From Mangifera indica (Eukaryota; Streptophyta; Magnoliopsida; Sapindales; Anacardiaceae), in assembly GCF_011075055.1 (NCBI RefSeq), contig NW_025401168.1:5001-69000 (forward strand): 64,000 bases of DNA, read 5' to 3'. How positions within the stretch are numbered: the stretch's first letter is position 1; the number at the start of each line of letters is the position of its first letter. This document shows, piece by piece, positions 13,758-25,318 of this stretch. Below the pieces are notes generated by a model. That model worked only from the letters and a program-made list of their open reading frames with translations, did not search any database and was not told the origin of the DNA. The translations under genes were made by a program, and so were the position numbers.

Positions 13758-14539
13758 TTAAAAAAAATACATTTAGTTCGATTTGAAAATTACCCAAAGT
13801 GAAAATTGTTTTATAAAAATTTATCATTATAAACTAAATCATTTTACAAACTAAATCAAATCAAACAAACATAAATTTTCAATATTCAAAGTCATAATTA
13901 GAAGTTATAACACCTTATGTAGGGTAAAAAACATGGTTTAAGGTTGACTACAGACGAACAAATTTTCAAACAAAAGATAAAACAAGAGTATGCAACGCAT
14001 ATGCATGCGCCACAAAATTTGACTCCTTTACGTCTAATCAGATGTAAGGTTAGATTCGAAACGAGTTTATTTGGGTTTGAAAAAAGTTTAGTTTGAATGA
14101 GTTCGATCATGAATCCGAGACAATAAATACAAACTCAAGCATGAGTTGGAAAGTAAAACCAAAAATAAATTTGAGTTCAAACCTGAACTATAATTGTGCT
14201 CAGATTGCAAGTCAAGCATGGTTTGTTTGAACCTTTAGCAAACAATATTGTTTCTATTCCCATCTGAAGATACGGTTAGATTTAAAGAGAGTTTTTTTGA
14301 GCTTGAAATGAATTTAGTTGGGATGAGTTTGAACACAATCTAAGACAACGAGTAGGAATCCAATCATGAATATGTGAGTGAACGAGCTTGGCGAGCCTGA
14401 ATTTGAACCCAAGTCAAGCCTAGTGTAAAACAAGTTGGGCTTATTCAGGCTCGATTTGCCCCGTTTTCAGTCCAACTTAAATGTCATTCTATACCTTTGT
14501 CCCCTAATTCTTTCTTTTATTCTCACCCAAGCCGCCCAA
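13754..14539. other. Intergenic with decayed GAGTTTGAAC-type repeat
   Basis: From about 13890 to 14470 the sequence repeats variants of 'gagtttgaac...caagt...gagc' motifs, like a mutated version of the CTCGAG-rich patch at 11930-12000. The minus-strand frame at 13898-14110 has no recognisable domain. The last 70 bases form the promoter of the downstream gene. Confidence 0.45.
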
Positions 14540-14546
14540 TATATAT
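14540..14546 (+). promoter_or_regulatory. TATA box of the MASS-like gene
   Basis: TATATAT lies about 70 bases before the ATG at 14614, leaving room for a leader of about 40 bases. It is the only clear TATA element between the repeat-like DNA and the coding start. Confidence 0.55.
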
Positions 14547-14613
14547 TCATAGAATAACAAACATCTTAAATTAATCAAGTCATCTATCAATACAAGTTAA
14601 GGGAGAAATTAGG

Positions 14614-14940
14614 ATGGCAATTTTACAAAGGTCTGAAGTTACATACAGGAGCCAAGGTTCATCAGGAATAGTGTGGGATACAAAGTACTATCTAGGAGAA
14701 GATGGAAAGGTGGAGATGAGAGAGCTAAGACCATGCCTCACTGTCAAAGAGACCAAGAGTTTCTCAAATGCAATTAATATTGCATCACCAACTACTTGCC
14801 CTCGTAGTCTCTCAACTCCCCAGCTCTTTAACAAAGTTTCTACTTCTGGAGGCAGCATCTTTGCCGTATCTTGGAAACGACGGGCAACTGCCTTCCATAT
14901 TTCAGCGATTACATTTTCTTATCTTAATTTACTGTGGTAA
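14614..14940 (+). CDS. MAPK-substrate (MASS/At1g80180)-like small protein
   Basis: A single-exon frame of 108 residues. The N-terminus, MAILQRSEVTYRSQGSSGIVWD followed by a charged stretch and MRELRPC, matches the conserved N-terminus of a plant-specific family of about 100-140 residues. That family includes Arabidopsis At1g80180 and At1g15400, described as MAPK substrates in the stomatal lineage (MASS). The family's usual C-terminus has a DPPSPKVSxCGFC-type motif. Here the matching place (residues about 66-80) reads STPQLFNKVSTSGGSIFA, so it looks diverged or damaged, and the cysteines are missing. The start codon sits in AGGATGG context with a TATA box 70 bases upstream. It is the gene nearest the telomere, only 4 kb from it. 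It may be a real diverged copy or a decaying one. Confidence 0.55.
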   Translation: MAILQRSEVTYRSQGSSGIVWDTKYYLGEDGKVEMRELRPCLTVKETKSFSNAINIASPTTCPRSLSTPQLFNKVSTSGGSIFAVSWKRRATAFHISAITFSYLNLLW

Positions 14941-15589
14941 CAGACAAATACGGTGCAGCAGAGTTTGTAATATTACTTAGCAAAATGAATGTTTGTATCT
15001 CAGAATCTTGAATTTACAATATCCATTCTACATATTTATTTAAAATTAATTTAAATTTTAAATAGATTGAGCAATTTGGTTGACGGTAATTCTCCTCCAC
15101 TCATTTTATTTTCTATCAGGGTATTATATATCATTAAAGTATAATTTTTTTAGATTCTTTTTTCAATTAAAGAGCAAAAGTTATAAATTGTTTAATTAAG
15201 CTATCATTAATTTTAATGAAAAATAACAGAATTATGTAAATATCTTTGAGTTTTTTTTCTTTTCTATTTTTTAAAGTCAAGTTAGATCTTAAAATCTAAA
15301 TTAAAAATGCTAGACGAAACTAAAAAATAATTGGATCCAATTTCTTGTTATAATATGTTTTACAAGTGTATGCTTAAAGTGATTGTAAATCGATTTAAAA
15401 TTATCCTTATCGATGTCATAAGGAGTTCCCTAGTCAATTTCTAATAATATTTTGTTGACTTAAAAAGAAACCTTGTGGTTCGCCAACTAGATATGCTTTA
15501 AAAGGTTAAATAATATTATATACACATTATATATATATAAATAATTTTATTTATTTATTTAAATTATATATAAAAATATATACATATTA
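14941..15589. other. AT-rich intergenic, no gene recognised
   Basis: Very AT-rich DNA between the MASS-like gene and the hAT element. The first about 100 bases may be its 3' untranslated region. No repeat structure or coding potential stands out. Confidence 0.5.
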
Positions 15590-18500
15590 ATGGCGGACAC
15601 AGAAGGGGTTTTGACTTTTCAAAAAAAATTTAGGTTTTGATAAATTTACAATTATACCCTTGTTTTTATATCTTATAATTTATAATTTTTTATTCAAAAC
15701 TCCTTCCAATTATACTTAACACAGACGAAATAAGGTAACTATTTCTGAATTTCTCACCATTTTCTCTACATAACTTTTTCTCTCAATCTCTATTTAAAAT
15801 TAATGTTCAATTATTCATTCAACAACACCGACAAAAATAGAATAATCTTATTCCTTGACTTGTTCCTCAAAAGGTATATTTCATCCTTATTTCTTTACTT
15901 TTGTATCACTAAGTTTTTATAATATTTTACTGAGTTTCTACAATATTATTGGATTAAAACATATTCCTCATATTTATATTATGTTCTTTTGTTTATAGAT
16001 AATTTATTATTGAATATAGAAGTTATAAGTAATCTTCTTTTTTGTTCAAAGTATTAAACTTTTTCAATTTTCACCAAATGTTTGCCACTACCTACTAGGG
16101 CAAGAAAATTAAATTAGGGGAACCAATTTTTAATATTTTATTAATGAAGATGCCAATACTTTGTGGCAATTTTTTGTCCTATTTGTCTATAAAATATTTG
16201 TTCTTTGTCTTTTTCAAATTTTAATGTCAAAATTGTTGGTTAACAAAAGCAAACTTTTCATACCCATATAATATATAGCAGTTCATGAACTAAATCATTA
16301 TAAATTGAACTCTAGGCACTTTCTATTTTATGTTGGTACATTTAGGTTCTTGAAATAAAGCTAACCTCTCAACAAAGTTAAACTCAATAAAGCAAACTTT
16401 TTATTAAAAAAAACCATAATGTTTGCAATACACTAATACAGTAAGTTGTTTTATATACATGATTTTTACATGACACGTTAATAAAATTCTTTTCACTTTC
16501 AACATGGGGCCATTGTACTGTATTGAGTGTTTACATGTGTTTTGTGACAGGTATTAGTAATAAATAAAGTAATAAAGAATCACACAATTTTATTGAACTC
16601 TTAAACAATTGTTCTAGTGCTCAAGGATATTGCTTATATACTTTTATTTTCTCTATTTATTTTTATCATGTGATAGTATGTTTCAACTGAAGTCTAACTG
16701 ATATAATGTAATAATATATTATTGTTTTGAAATAGTTTGAAGAAATATTTCAAAAAGAAATCAATAATGATCTCATCATCTGAACAAGAGGATAATGTTG
16801 ATGATTCAAGTAAAAATGTGGAGGTCAATTTGCAAGATCTTCTTATGGATCCAGGCTTACAACCTTGAATTTTAGATTATAATCCTAATATTCGAGATCA
16901 AATTAGAAGATTGTATTTGAAAAGGGGTCCTTGTCAACCAAAAGGCTATGAGTTTCCTTTCAGAGATTTTGGTGGATTTGCAAGACGATTTGTTGTTTCT
17001 TAGTTTAATAAGTTTGATCAATGGCTAGAATATAATATAACAAAAGACGCAATATTTTGTCTTTGTTTTTATCTTTTCAAGTCAAATGTTGGTGATAAAG
17101 GTGGTGGTGATCGTTTTGTTGGTCAAGGGTTTTCAAATTGGAAAAAGAAAGAAAAATTGAATATTCATTTTGGAAGTGCTAATAGTGCTCATAATCAGGC
17201 TCGAAGAATATGTGAATCATTATAGAATCAAGAGTAACCTATTCAAAACTTTCTTTATAGACATTCTTCTAAAGCACAAACTAAGTATCAAACTTGTTTA
17301 AATGTTACAATTGACTATGTTCATTTTCTTCTAAGATAAGGACTAGCATTTCGTGGTTATGATGAATCTGATAATTCAAACAATCAAGGGAATTTTCTTG
17401 AGCTTCTACGATTTCTTACTGCTCATAATGAAGATGTCTATAATGTTACTTTCAAAAATGCTCTTGATAATCTCAAATTAACATCACCTAGGATTCAGAA
17501 AGATACTGTAAGTGTCATTTCATAGGAAACTATAAGTGCTATCATTCGAGATTTAAAGGATTTTTTATTCTCTACATTGATTGATGAGTCTCGTGATATC
17601 TCTACAGAGAAACAAATGGCTATTGTCTTGCATTATATTAACAATAATGGACTTGTTGTGGAGCGTTTTATAGGTGTTGAATATGTTACTAGTATTACAA
17701 CTTACTCAAGACATCATTTGACAATTTTTTTTCTAGGCATGGGTTGAGTTTTTCTAAAGTGCAAGGACAAGGTTATGATAGAGCTAGTAATATGCAAGGA
17801 GAATTTAATGGTTTGAAAACATTGATTTTAAAAGAGAATAGATGTACTTATTATATTCATTGTTTTGCCCGCCAACTTCAATTGGCTCTTGTGGGTTTAG
17901 CAAAGAACTAAAATGATGTTAATGACCTCTTTAATATTGTGGTGATTATAGTTAATATTGTCAGTGTTTCATCAAAACATTGTGATATTCTTAGAGATAA
18001 GCAAGTTTGTAAAGTTATTAAGGGTCTTTCTAATGGTGAACTTTCAAGTGGAAAAAGTCGTAATTAGGAGTTAAATTTGAAACATACCGGTGATATGCGT
18101 TAGGGCTCGCACTATGATTAATTGATAAGCATAATCTTATTGTATTCATCCATTATTGATGTTCTTGAAATTGTGGCAAAGGATGGGATAAACTCTTAAC
18201 AAAGATTTCAAGCAAAAAATATATTAAAATTGATGCAATTATTTGACTTTGTGTTTAGTCTTTTTCAGATGAAGGATGTACTCGGCTTTACAAATGAACT
18301 TTCTCAAGCACTACAAAGGAAAATCAAGATACTGTAAATGCTATGAATTTGGTTGAAGCGTGTAAGCAAGCTTTGCAAATAAAGAGGGATAGTGGGTGGG
18401 AGAATTTACTACACAAAGTTTTTTTTTTTTTTTTTTGTATCAATTAGGACATTGATGTTCCAAATATGAATGATAAATATTTTATTCAACGGCGATCACA

Positions 18501-19080
18501 ACGCAGGACTCAAGGTATCACAAATGTGCATTATTACCGCATTGAAGTATTTTATAGTGTGTTTGACATGCAACTTCTAGGGTTGAATAATTGTTTCAAT
18601 GAGGTAAACATGAAATTGCTTATTTGTTTGGCATGTTTATGTCCAAATGAGAATTTTGTTGCTTTTGATAAACAAAAATGATGCATATTACTGAACTTTA
18701 TCCAAAAGATTTTTCTAACTTAGAATTCATGGCACTTGATTCTCAACTTGATGTTTATATTTTTGGATGTATGTTCTAATGTCAATTTTTTTGGATTGAA
18801 TGGGATTGGGGATCTTGTAAGATTGATGGTTGAAACTAAGAAAGATAAAGTGTTTCCACTGGTTTATTTGTTAGTGAAATTAGTTTTGAGCTTACCAGTT
18901 GCCACTACTAGTGTAGAGAGAGCATTTTCAACAATGAATCTTGTGAAGAATCATTTGCAAAATAGAATGAGTGATCAATGATTGAATTATAGTTTAGTTA
19001 TATATATAGAGAAAAATGTATTTGATAATATTGGTAATGAAGACATTATATAATACTTTCAAACGATGAAATCACATCGA
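15590..19080 (+). mobile_element. Decayed hAT transposon (zf-MYM/TTF-type)
   Basis: The left part begins near 15590 with GGCGGACACAGAAGGGG, resembling the GGGCGGA-type ends of plant hAT elements whose transposase carries a TTF/MYM zinc finger. A 5' leader or intron-like AT-rich segment follows, then a transposase-like pseudogene from 16767 in the same orientation. I did not find a matching right terminus or an 8-bp target duplication, so the 3' end is probably lost. The right boundary given is simply where transposase similarity ends. Confidence 0.6.
16767..19073 (+). pseudogene. hAT transposase / zf-MYM1-like (DUF4371) pseudogene
   Basis: Read through stops, the + strand shows the order typical of plant TTF-type zinc-finger/hAT-dimerisation proteins. 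Near 16890-17050 are RGPCQPKGYEFP, a FGGFARRF-like stretch and FDQWLEY. The DUF4371-like core follows (NVTFKNAL, LIDESRDISTEKQMAIVLHY near 17560-17640), then GYDRASNMQGEFNGLK and IHCFARQLQLALV. A degraded RWGSHY box lies at about 18098-18115. The hAT dimerisation tail LPVATTSVERAFSTMN is at about 18895-18945. At least ten in-frame stops are present (for example 16866, 17001 and 18101), along with frameshifts near 17735, 18320 and 18750 and a T-run insertion at 18419-18436. The gene is dead. Most stops are explained by C-to-T or G-to-A changes. Confidence 0.88.
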
Positions 19081-19084
19081 GGAC

Positions 19085-19545
19085 AATTATGAATATATTA
19101 ATTATTATCAAAATTAAAATATTATTGGGTATAAATTATTACTATATTTCATAAAATTTGATAAAATTTGATAAATATAAATAATTATTATGTTTGATTA
19201 GGGATAACAAAAGAGTAATAGTATATTATTTTACTTAAATACCTTTAGACATAATTATTTTAGAATTATTTTATGTTATTTGTTATATTAATTAAAAATG
19301 ATATTATTTTTATCCTTAAAAAAATTAATAAATAAGGATATAGTTATAATAAAATGAAAATTATATTATTAATCTTTTAATACTTAAATTAGCGGTAATA
19401 ATCAAATTATTTTTTTATATTATCTTTTATATCATTATTTATAATAAAATATTATCAAAATATTTTATTATTTATAAATTAAATAAAATAATATAAATAA
19501 TAAATTATTAGAGTGATTTTTAATATTTTCTAACCAAATGCCCGG
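19085..19545. mobile_element. AT-rich non-autonomous repeat, family shared with 43000-43900
   Basis: This stretch aligns by eye with 43180-43500. Both share, in order, TTTGATAAAATTTx, AAATAATTATTAT, TTTGATTAG, GGTAATA-like and TTATTTTACTTAAAT words. Both end near AACCAAATGCCC or AACCAAACACC. Multiple copies in both orientations suggest a MITE-like element. I see no clear target duplication here. Confidence 0.55.
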
Positions 19546-20344
19546 GAATTGGAAAGCCTTGTGGTTTCTTCATGTCCTCTGAGTGTCCAGCCAGGGAATC
19601 CTTTATTGCTTTATGTCTTTGTTGAGATAAGGGAAGGGTTCAAAAACTAAATGACTTTGACTTTCCCAAAATCCTTAAATCAATTCTCAAACGCAAATAA
19701 ATAATTTTTTCAAAGATTAATATTATATATACAAATTACAACTTGAATATAAATAATAAAATATTATTATATTATTTCAAATTAAAAATAAAATATTATT
19801 TAATAAAATATTATTATTTATATACATAATTTTATTATTTTAAAAAAATTTTAGTTTGAGGGTATATATTAAATTTACTTTATATTTTATAATAATTTTT
19901 CAAAAAACATTTTTAATAATTTTCTTTCCCATCACAAATTACACGTGACATGCACGCTTGGGACTCAAATTCCAAGCCTATATGAGGATTGTTTACACAT
20001 TTCCCAAAAATCAAACCAATCAACACTTTTAGCCAGCAAGCATATAATGTGGTGGTCCCATTTTATTATATTTTTTATTCCAATTTTTATCCTAACCGTC
20101 CGATCCCATAGACGGTCATAATAACCTCCACGCTTCCTCCCAGCTTACCTTTGATTTAATCAACTCCTCATGGCTCTTATACCTCCACGATTGCATTCTC
20201 ATCACCGTCAGATACGTTTCCCATCCGACGGTGGATGCAACATTTAACACTGATTTGCTGCAAACTGTAGCATTAATATCCCGCTCTTTCAGACCGCCCA
20301 AGGGGTCTTTCTCGCATTTTCCCTTTTTCGATATCGAAGAAGAA
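19546..20344 (+). promoter_or_regulatory. HY5 upstream region and 5' leader
   Basis: The region holds AT-rich DNA, a G-box (19942-19947), CCAAT near 20017 and 20080, a weak TATA-like TTATATTTTTT near 20066, and a less AT-rich leader from about 20090 to the ATG. A light-regulated plant promoter would be expected to contain ACGT elements, and at least one is present. The transcription start was not determined. Confidence 0.45.
19942..19947. promoter_or_regulatory. G-box (CACGTG) upstream of HY5
   Basis: A perfect palindromic CACGTG about 400 bases before the HY5 start codon. G-boxes and related ACGT cores are bound by bZIP factors, including HY5 itself, and by bHLH factors such as PIFs. Autoregulation here is an inference from position only. 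Confidence 0.5.
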
Positions 20345-21971
20345 ATGCAAGATCAAGCAACCAGTTCTATTGCAGCTAGTTCTCTGCCGTCCAGCAGTGA
20401 GAGATCTTCAAGTTCTGCTCTTCAGCTCGAACTCAAAGAAGGTCCCTTAAATATTCTTTATTTTTCCGTTTGTTTTATCCAAAATTTCAAGATACATATG
20501 TTTTTTTTTTTTTCAATCGTTGCGGCTTTAAATTTTGAAACTTTTCAGTTTCTAAATGATGGGAAGAGTTTGTTTTTAGTATTGCTAGCTTATTTTTGCG
20601 CTTAATGATCTCAGAAAAAAGTTTGAATCTCTTCTTCCGATTTCTGTCGAATTAATATGAGATTTCACTTTATAAATATGATTTAACATATATTTGCTGC
20701 GTTTTTTTTTTAAATATTTACTATTCTTACTGAAATCAAAAGTTCTCGGGATTTCCCATCTGAGTATGTCTTATATTTCCTCAACTGGGACTTGAAATTT
20801 TTCTCTAGAATCATGCTTCCCGGGAGATTATCTGAGATCAGCCAGATTTTCCCCTTCTACGTTCTTTTATGGGAATGCTTTTTTAAATGTCAGATGTTAA
20901 ATTTATGGTTTCGATGAATTCAGGCATGGAAAGTGATGAAGAGATCCGAAGAGTCCCCGAGATCGGCGGGGAACCTGTTGGAACGTCAGCGTCCGGCCGT
21001 GATAGCGGTTCAGTGGCAGGTGCAGGAGTTCAGCCATCAGGAGAAAGTCAGAGGAAGAGAGGTAGAAGTCCAGCTGACAAAGAGAACAAGCGACTAAAGA
21101 GGTAAGCTTATGGCTGATTTAACCATTGGAACCAGTGTGGTGTGTCCTATCTTACTGTGGCGTTTTGATGACAATGTGTGATGTGTCAGGTTGTTGAGAA
21201 ACAGAGTTTCAGCTCAGCAAGCAAGAGAAAGGAAAAAGGCTTACTTGAATGAGTTGGAAACCAGAGTTAAAGACTTGGAGAAGAAAAACTCTGAGCTTGA
21301 AGAGAGACTGTCCACGTTGCAGAACGAGAATCAGATGCTCAGACACGTAAGTTCAATGTTATTTTCCGTCGTACTTTACGTAACTTAAAAATAATTGTAC
21401 TTTTAAAGGGCATTTTTTGACATTATGATCCATGCCTAAACATCCAGTTCCAATCAACTACCCAAATGTCACAGAAAGGAATTTGAAATTTAGAATGAAA
21501 GTATTCCATTCTTTGTATTAGGTTTGTATCAGAAACACGGAGGAGGTAAGTAGAATGATTTGATATTACCCAAAAAATGAAAATAAAATGTTATGGTTCT
21601 TTATACCGTTTTTGTTATTTGTTGCTTTCATTTCATCAATCAAGTAAACTTAATAATTCAACTGTATATATTGTTGAAGAGTGCTTTGACGATTTTGCGA
21701 TAAAGAAAATGTAGATGGCACAGTTTAGCATATAGGGTGGAGACATTCTAGTACTATCCATTTGCTGCATGTGCTTCTTTGGCCCAATAGACTCTTCATG
21801 GGCTGCCAGACACTGTGGCATGCCTTGGATCAGTTAAGTGCTTTACGTGGAGCTTCAATACATTTTATAACTTATGAGACCTGTTTTGTTGATTGTAACA
21901 TGCAGATATTGAAGAACACGACGGCAAGCAGGAGAGGCGGAAGTGATACAAATGCCGATGGGTCCTTATGA
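20345..21971 (+). CDS. HY5: HY5 bZIP transcription factor (ELONGATED HYPOCOTYL 5)
   Basis: Nuclear bZIP regulator of light signalling that activates photomorphogenesis genes and is degraded through COP1 in darkness. Exons: 20345-20441, 20924-21101, 21190-21346, 21906-21971; all junctions are GT-AG and in phase, giving 164 residues plus stop, the normal HY5 size (about 160-170). Visible features are a serine-rich N-terminus (residues 7-25), the acidic casein-kinase site plus COP1-binding VPE motif in [15 protein letters not shown] (residues 35-49), and the basic region [14 protein letters not shown] with the invariant N96 and R104. The zipper leucines are at 114, 121, 128, 135 and 142, and the C-terminus is TASRRGGS. 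The ATG at 20345 is chosen because [13 protein letters not shown] is the family N-terminus; the frame stays open upstream but only into leader sequence. HYH proteins differ in their N-terminus and leucine-zipper surroundings, so HY5 is the better name. Confidence 0.97.
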
Positions 21972-22490
21972 GTGATTCGTGAATAAGACATATTATGAGG
22001 TTAAAAAAAGAGAAGATTTTGATGTTTGATTTTACCTTTTACGTGGAAATAGAAAATTTCTAATCAATGTTGCTTCTCCAAACTCTTCAACCCACTGGGG
22101 TAGCACAAATTTTCAGATTGTCAATGTGAAGGAATGACAAATTAAGGAATAATAAGTAGTCGCATGCGTTTGCCGGAATTGTGACCTATCTATCTTATGA
22201 AAAGTGAATCATGCTTACCTACTATTTTCTATAGGCTAGAACCCAAAAAGATATCTAGTTCATCTATTATTTAATTGACAAGTCATGCCCACGCCCAATC
22301 CTATTCCATCTACCATGTGGGGTTCATTTTGTGTATTAAATTTATTCCCATTACCAGTGTTTGGTGCCAAAATGAAAACTGATATAATTACCTTTCCGAG
22401 TTAATGGAATATATGCTTCAAATGCACTCAACAATGTCCACTGTCGTCACTTAGGTCCATCCTAGATGAATGCAATTTAAAGGTCTCTGA
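21972..22490. other. HY5 3' flank, no other gene recognised
   Basis: Begins with the HY5 3' untranslated region (probably to about 22200) and continues as AT-rich unique-looking DNA. Confidence 0.5.
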
Positions 22491-22499
22491 GTATTAAAC

Positions 22500-22660
22500 A
22501 AAAGCAATAATATGTGTATTTATTTTAAATTTAGAAATAAATATATATTTATGTGTTATTATGTGGTTAAATATTATTTTATGTTTATTTAAAATTATTT
22601 ACTCATATAATGAAACACATAAAATGTGTTTTATTCGAGTAAATAAATTTCTTATTTTTC
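22500..22660. mobile_element. MITE-like palindromic AT-rich element, copy 1
   Basis: Carries GCAATAATATGTGTATTTATT and AATATATATTTATGTGTTATTATGTGGTTA near its left side, then complementary ACACATAAAATGTGTTTTATTCGAGTAAATAAAT at the right. Long stretches match copies at about 38480-38670 and 60731-60890. No coding capacity. This fits a small inverted-repeat element. Confidence 0.55.
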
Positions 22661-22664
22661 ACTC

Positions 22665-23654
22665 AATTTACTAGCTACTACTTTCAAAAAATGTATTGTT
22701 CAATGACATTTTTTTTAAATATAATAAAAGATTATATTAAAGTTTGAATCATAGAATTTGATGGGTTTTATATTATACCGTACAAAACTTTGCTCATATT
22801 ATTGCCCATCATATTGATAATCTAAATTAATTATTTTTAGCACAATTTAGTTCAACCTCTAAGGAAACCAGGCCATTTGTTAATGGTGCACAAACAATTG
22901 AAATTGATAATGACAGTGTTTATATTTCATGACATAAGAATAAGCAATTCAAGCAATATAAAAAGGAGATTACTATTTTTCAAATATTAAAAATTATCCA
23001 TTTAGATAATATTCATCTAGCGATGACAACGTAAATTTTTTTATAAAGCTTTTTGTAAAGATATTATAATCCTGTAATTTACATAAGTAGTTGAAATTAA
23101 TCTTTGTTTGGTAGTAACATGATTCTGCAAGTAGGCTGTGGTACCGTAAATTAAATGTTGATACATTAAAAGGCAAAATCGAGTCCACCGACAGCCAGTA
23201 AAGTGGCAAAGGGGAGCTACCGGCAATCACCGGTTCATCGTAGCACAGACAGGCTGTTACCTGCAAATAATATATTGACAAAATGAATTATAATACACAG
23301 CCCTTGAAAGAAACTTCTCAACAGGCATAATAGACGACGTGTTAGATTATCAACGGCTCGATTGAGACATAATCAACTGCACTTAGTAACTACCTTTTTG
23401 TTAACCATCCGACCCTGAAAAATAAGAAAGCTCACGTTACAACTGTTCATATATTGCCACTGAATTATTTACAATGATGTTGTAAAGGTTACGGCTTAGG
23501 GTTGAGTTAGTCAAGCTGAGCCGACTCCAAGCCGACGGTAAACTCAAGAGTCGAGCCAAGTTGAGGAGCTGGTTAGGCACCAACAACCGGTTGTCCTGAT
23601 AATAAAAAGATGAAAAACTAGGGACAATAAAATAATAGAAAACTAAAACGAAAT
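22665..23654. other. Intergenic with a CTCGA-rich repeat patch
   Basis: Mostly AT-rich. A less AT-rich stretch near 23160-23260 reads like a possible exon on the minus strand but is not recognisable. Positions 23465-23580 hold a degraded copy of the GAGCC/CTCGA-rich patch also seen at 11930-12000. Confidence 0.4.
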
Positions 23655-25318
23655 GGCCAAAAAGACACTTGTTCTCATCCAAAGCATCGTAAGAGCTCAA
23701 AATCTTATTTTTAATTTTTAAAAATTTAAATATTTATTCATAAGTTAAAATATGTAAAGTTAAAAGATTTATTCTAATCCAAAGTAAAATAAAATCTTAA
23801 ACTCATACTCATTAATTTTCAAAAATTTATACACAGATTCATTATCTAATTTTTATTAAATTTTTTTATTAAGATCGAAAGTAAAACTATCATTTTATAA
23901 AAATTATTAAAAAATATATAATTTTATTTCATTTTCTCCTTAAGTTTTAAAAATTAACATTTCGCTTTAATCTCAATTTTTTTAATTTTGAAAAAGTAAT
24001 ATTTTCTCCTCCAAATCCCTAAGTTTTGTTCTTCTTTTTCAGAGGCAATCCTGCTACGATGATTCATCTTCAAAGACCATCCAACTACGATGGTTCATCT
24101 TCAATAGTCGTCTTTTCGTCTTCGTCGATAAAAAAACAAAAAAATGTTGTCTCTTTGTCACAAAGACAAAGAGACAAATCTTTGTCTTCGTGATAAAGAG
24201 ACAGGTGCTAAAGATAAACCACCGTAGTTGGATGGTCGTCATAGTTGGATTATCATTGTAAAGAAAGAATGAAACTTAGAGATTTGAGTGCAGGAAAGGA
24301 AAAAGTAACTTTTCAAAACTAGAAAAGTTAAGAGTGGGATGAAATACAATTTTCAAAACCTAAGAGGTGGAAATGTGACAAAAACATAATTTTTTTAATA
24401 TTTTTAGTAAAATGATAATTTTACCTTCAATTTTAACAAAAATTAGATGATAGGTGGATATTTAAATTTTTAAAAGTTGACGAGTATGAGTTTGGGTTTT
24501 CATTATACCTTTGATATGAATAAGTCTTTTGGCTAATTTGTAAAAATTTTCCGTTAAGATTAAAGATAAAATCGTTACTTAATAATAATATTTTAAAAAA
24601 TAAAAGTTTGTATTATTTTACCCCCTTAATTTAGAAAACTAATAATTCCCTTAAAATTAAGTTTTGAAAAGTGACAATTTCTTCCCTACCTAGGGTTTCA
24701 AATTTCGTCAATGAATTTCCAACGAACAATGGTCGATCTCTTTCCCTCCCAAAGACATATCTTCATTCGACATTTTCTCTCTGAATATCAAATCTAAACA
24801 AAAAATCAAAACTCCTCGTCTCAACCTTCATCGTCCAAATGAAGTAGACTTTGTCTAAATGATAACGATGATCTAAAAGAGGAGTCATTCTCGTTTGAAC
24901 TATCATTGTCGTCTATACGAAACTAACTTTGTCTAGATGACAAAGGTCTAAATAAAGATTATTGACCCTTCATCTGGATTTTATTAAATCCAAATGTCAT
25001 TGATTATAGGAAAAACATCAAAAAGATATATGTCAACAAGAGGGAGATAGGTCAATTATCGTTCATTAAAAAAAATAAAGAATTATCATTTTTTAAAACT
25101 TAATTTTAAGATCAAATGGTTAGGTTTTCTAATAAATAAAATAAAATGATATAATTTTTTATTATTTTAAATATTATTATTAAAAGATAAATTTACTTTT
25201 AATAATAACTGAAAAATTTAAACATTTTAGCTTATGAGTGTGTAATTAGATTTTTGGAAGTTGATCCTACTGATTTTGGAATTTTACCGTACCTGATGTG
25301 GGAATAAGTCTTTTGGCC
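23655..25318. mobile_element. Double-length Mutator-like non-autonomous element (copies A and B)
   Basis: The left end GGCCAAAAAGAC... is at 23655 and the right end ...GGGAATAAGTCTTTTGGCC at 25318. An internal right-end copy (...GATATGAATAAGTCTTTTGGCT) lies at about 24510-24534, followed at once by sequence that matches the subterminal left arm of the other copies (24541 onward). The unit is therefore one complete element plus a second lacking its outer left about 80 bases. The nine bases outside each end (AAACGAAAT and AAACGATAG) match at 7 of 9, so both units probably inserted together. The core of unit A contains a 19-base inverted pair (24075-24093 against 24219-24237, one mismatch). No transposase is encoded. 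The right end lies 200 bases before the CESA1 start codon. Confidence 0.75.

Noticed and set aside
20231..20344. Upstream in-frame extension of HY5
   Set aside because: Begins at GTG and runs through leader-like sequence. The conserved N-terminus starts at the ATG at 20345.
22994..23281. Minus-strand frame preceded by TTGCAG and of higher GC content, possible exon
   Set aside because: No recognisable family in any frame and no partner exons nearby.
24054..24242. Minus-strand frame within element A
   Set aside because: Lies in the inverted-repeat core of a transposon. The frame is a by-product of the fold-back sequence.
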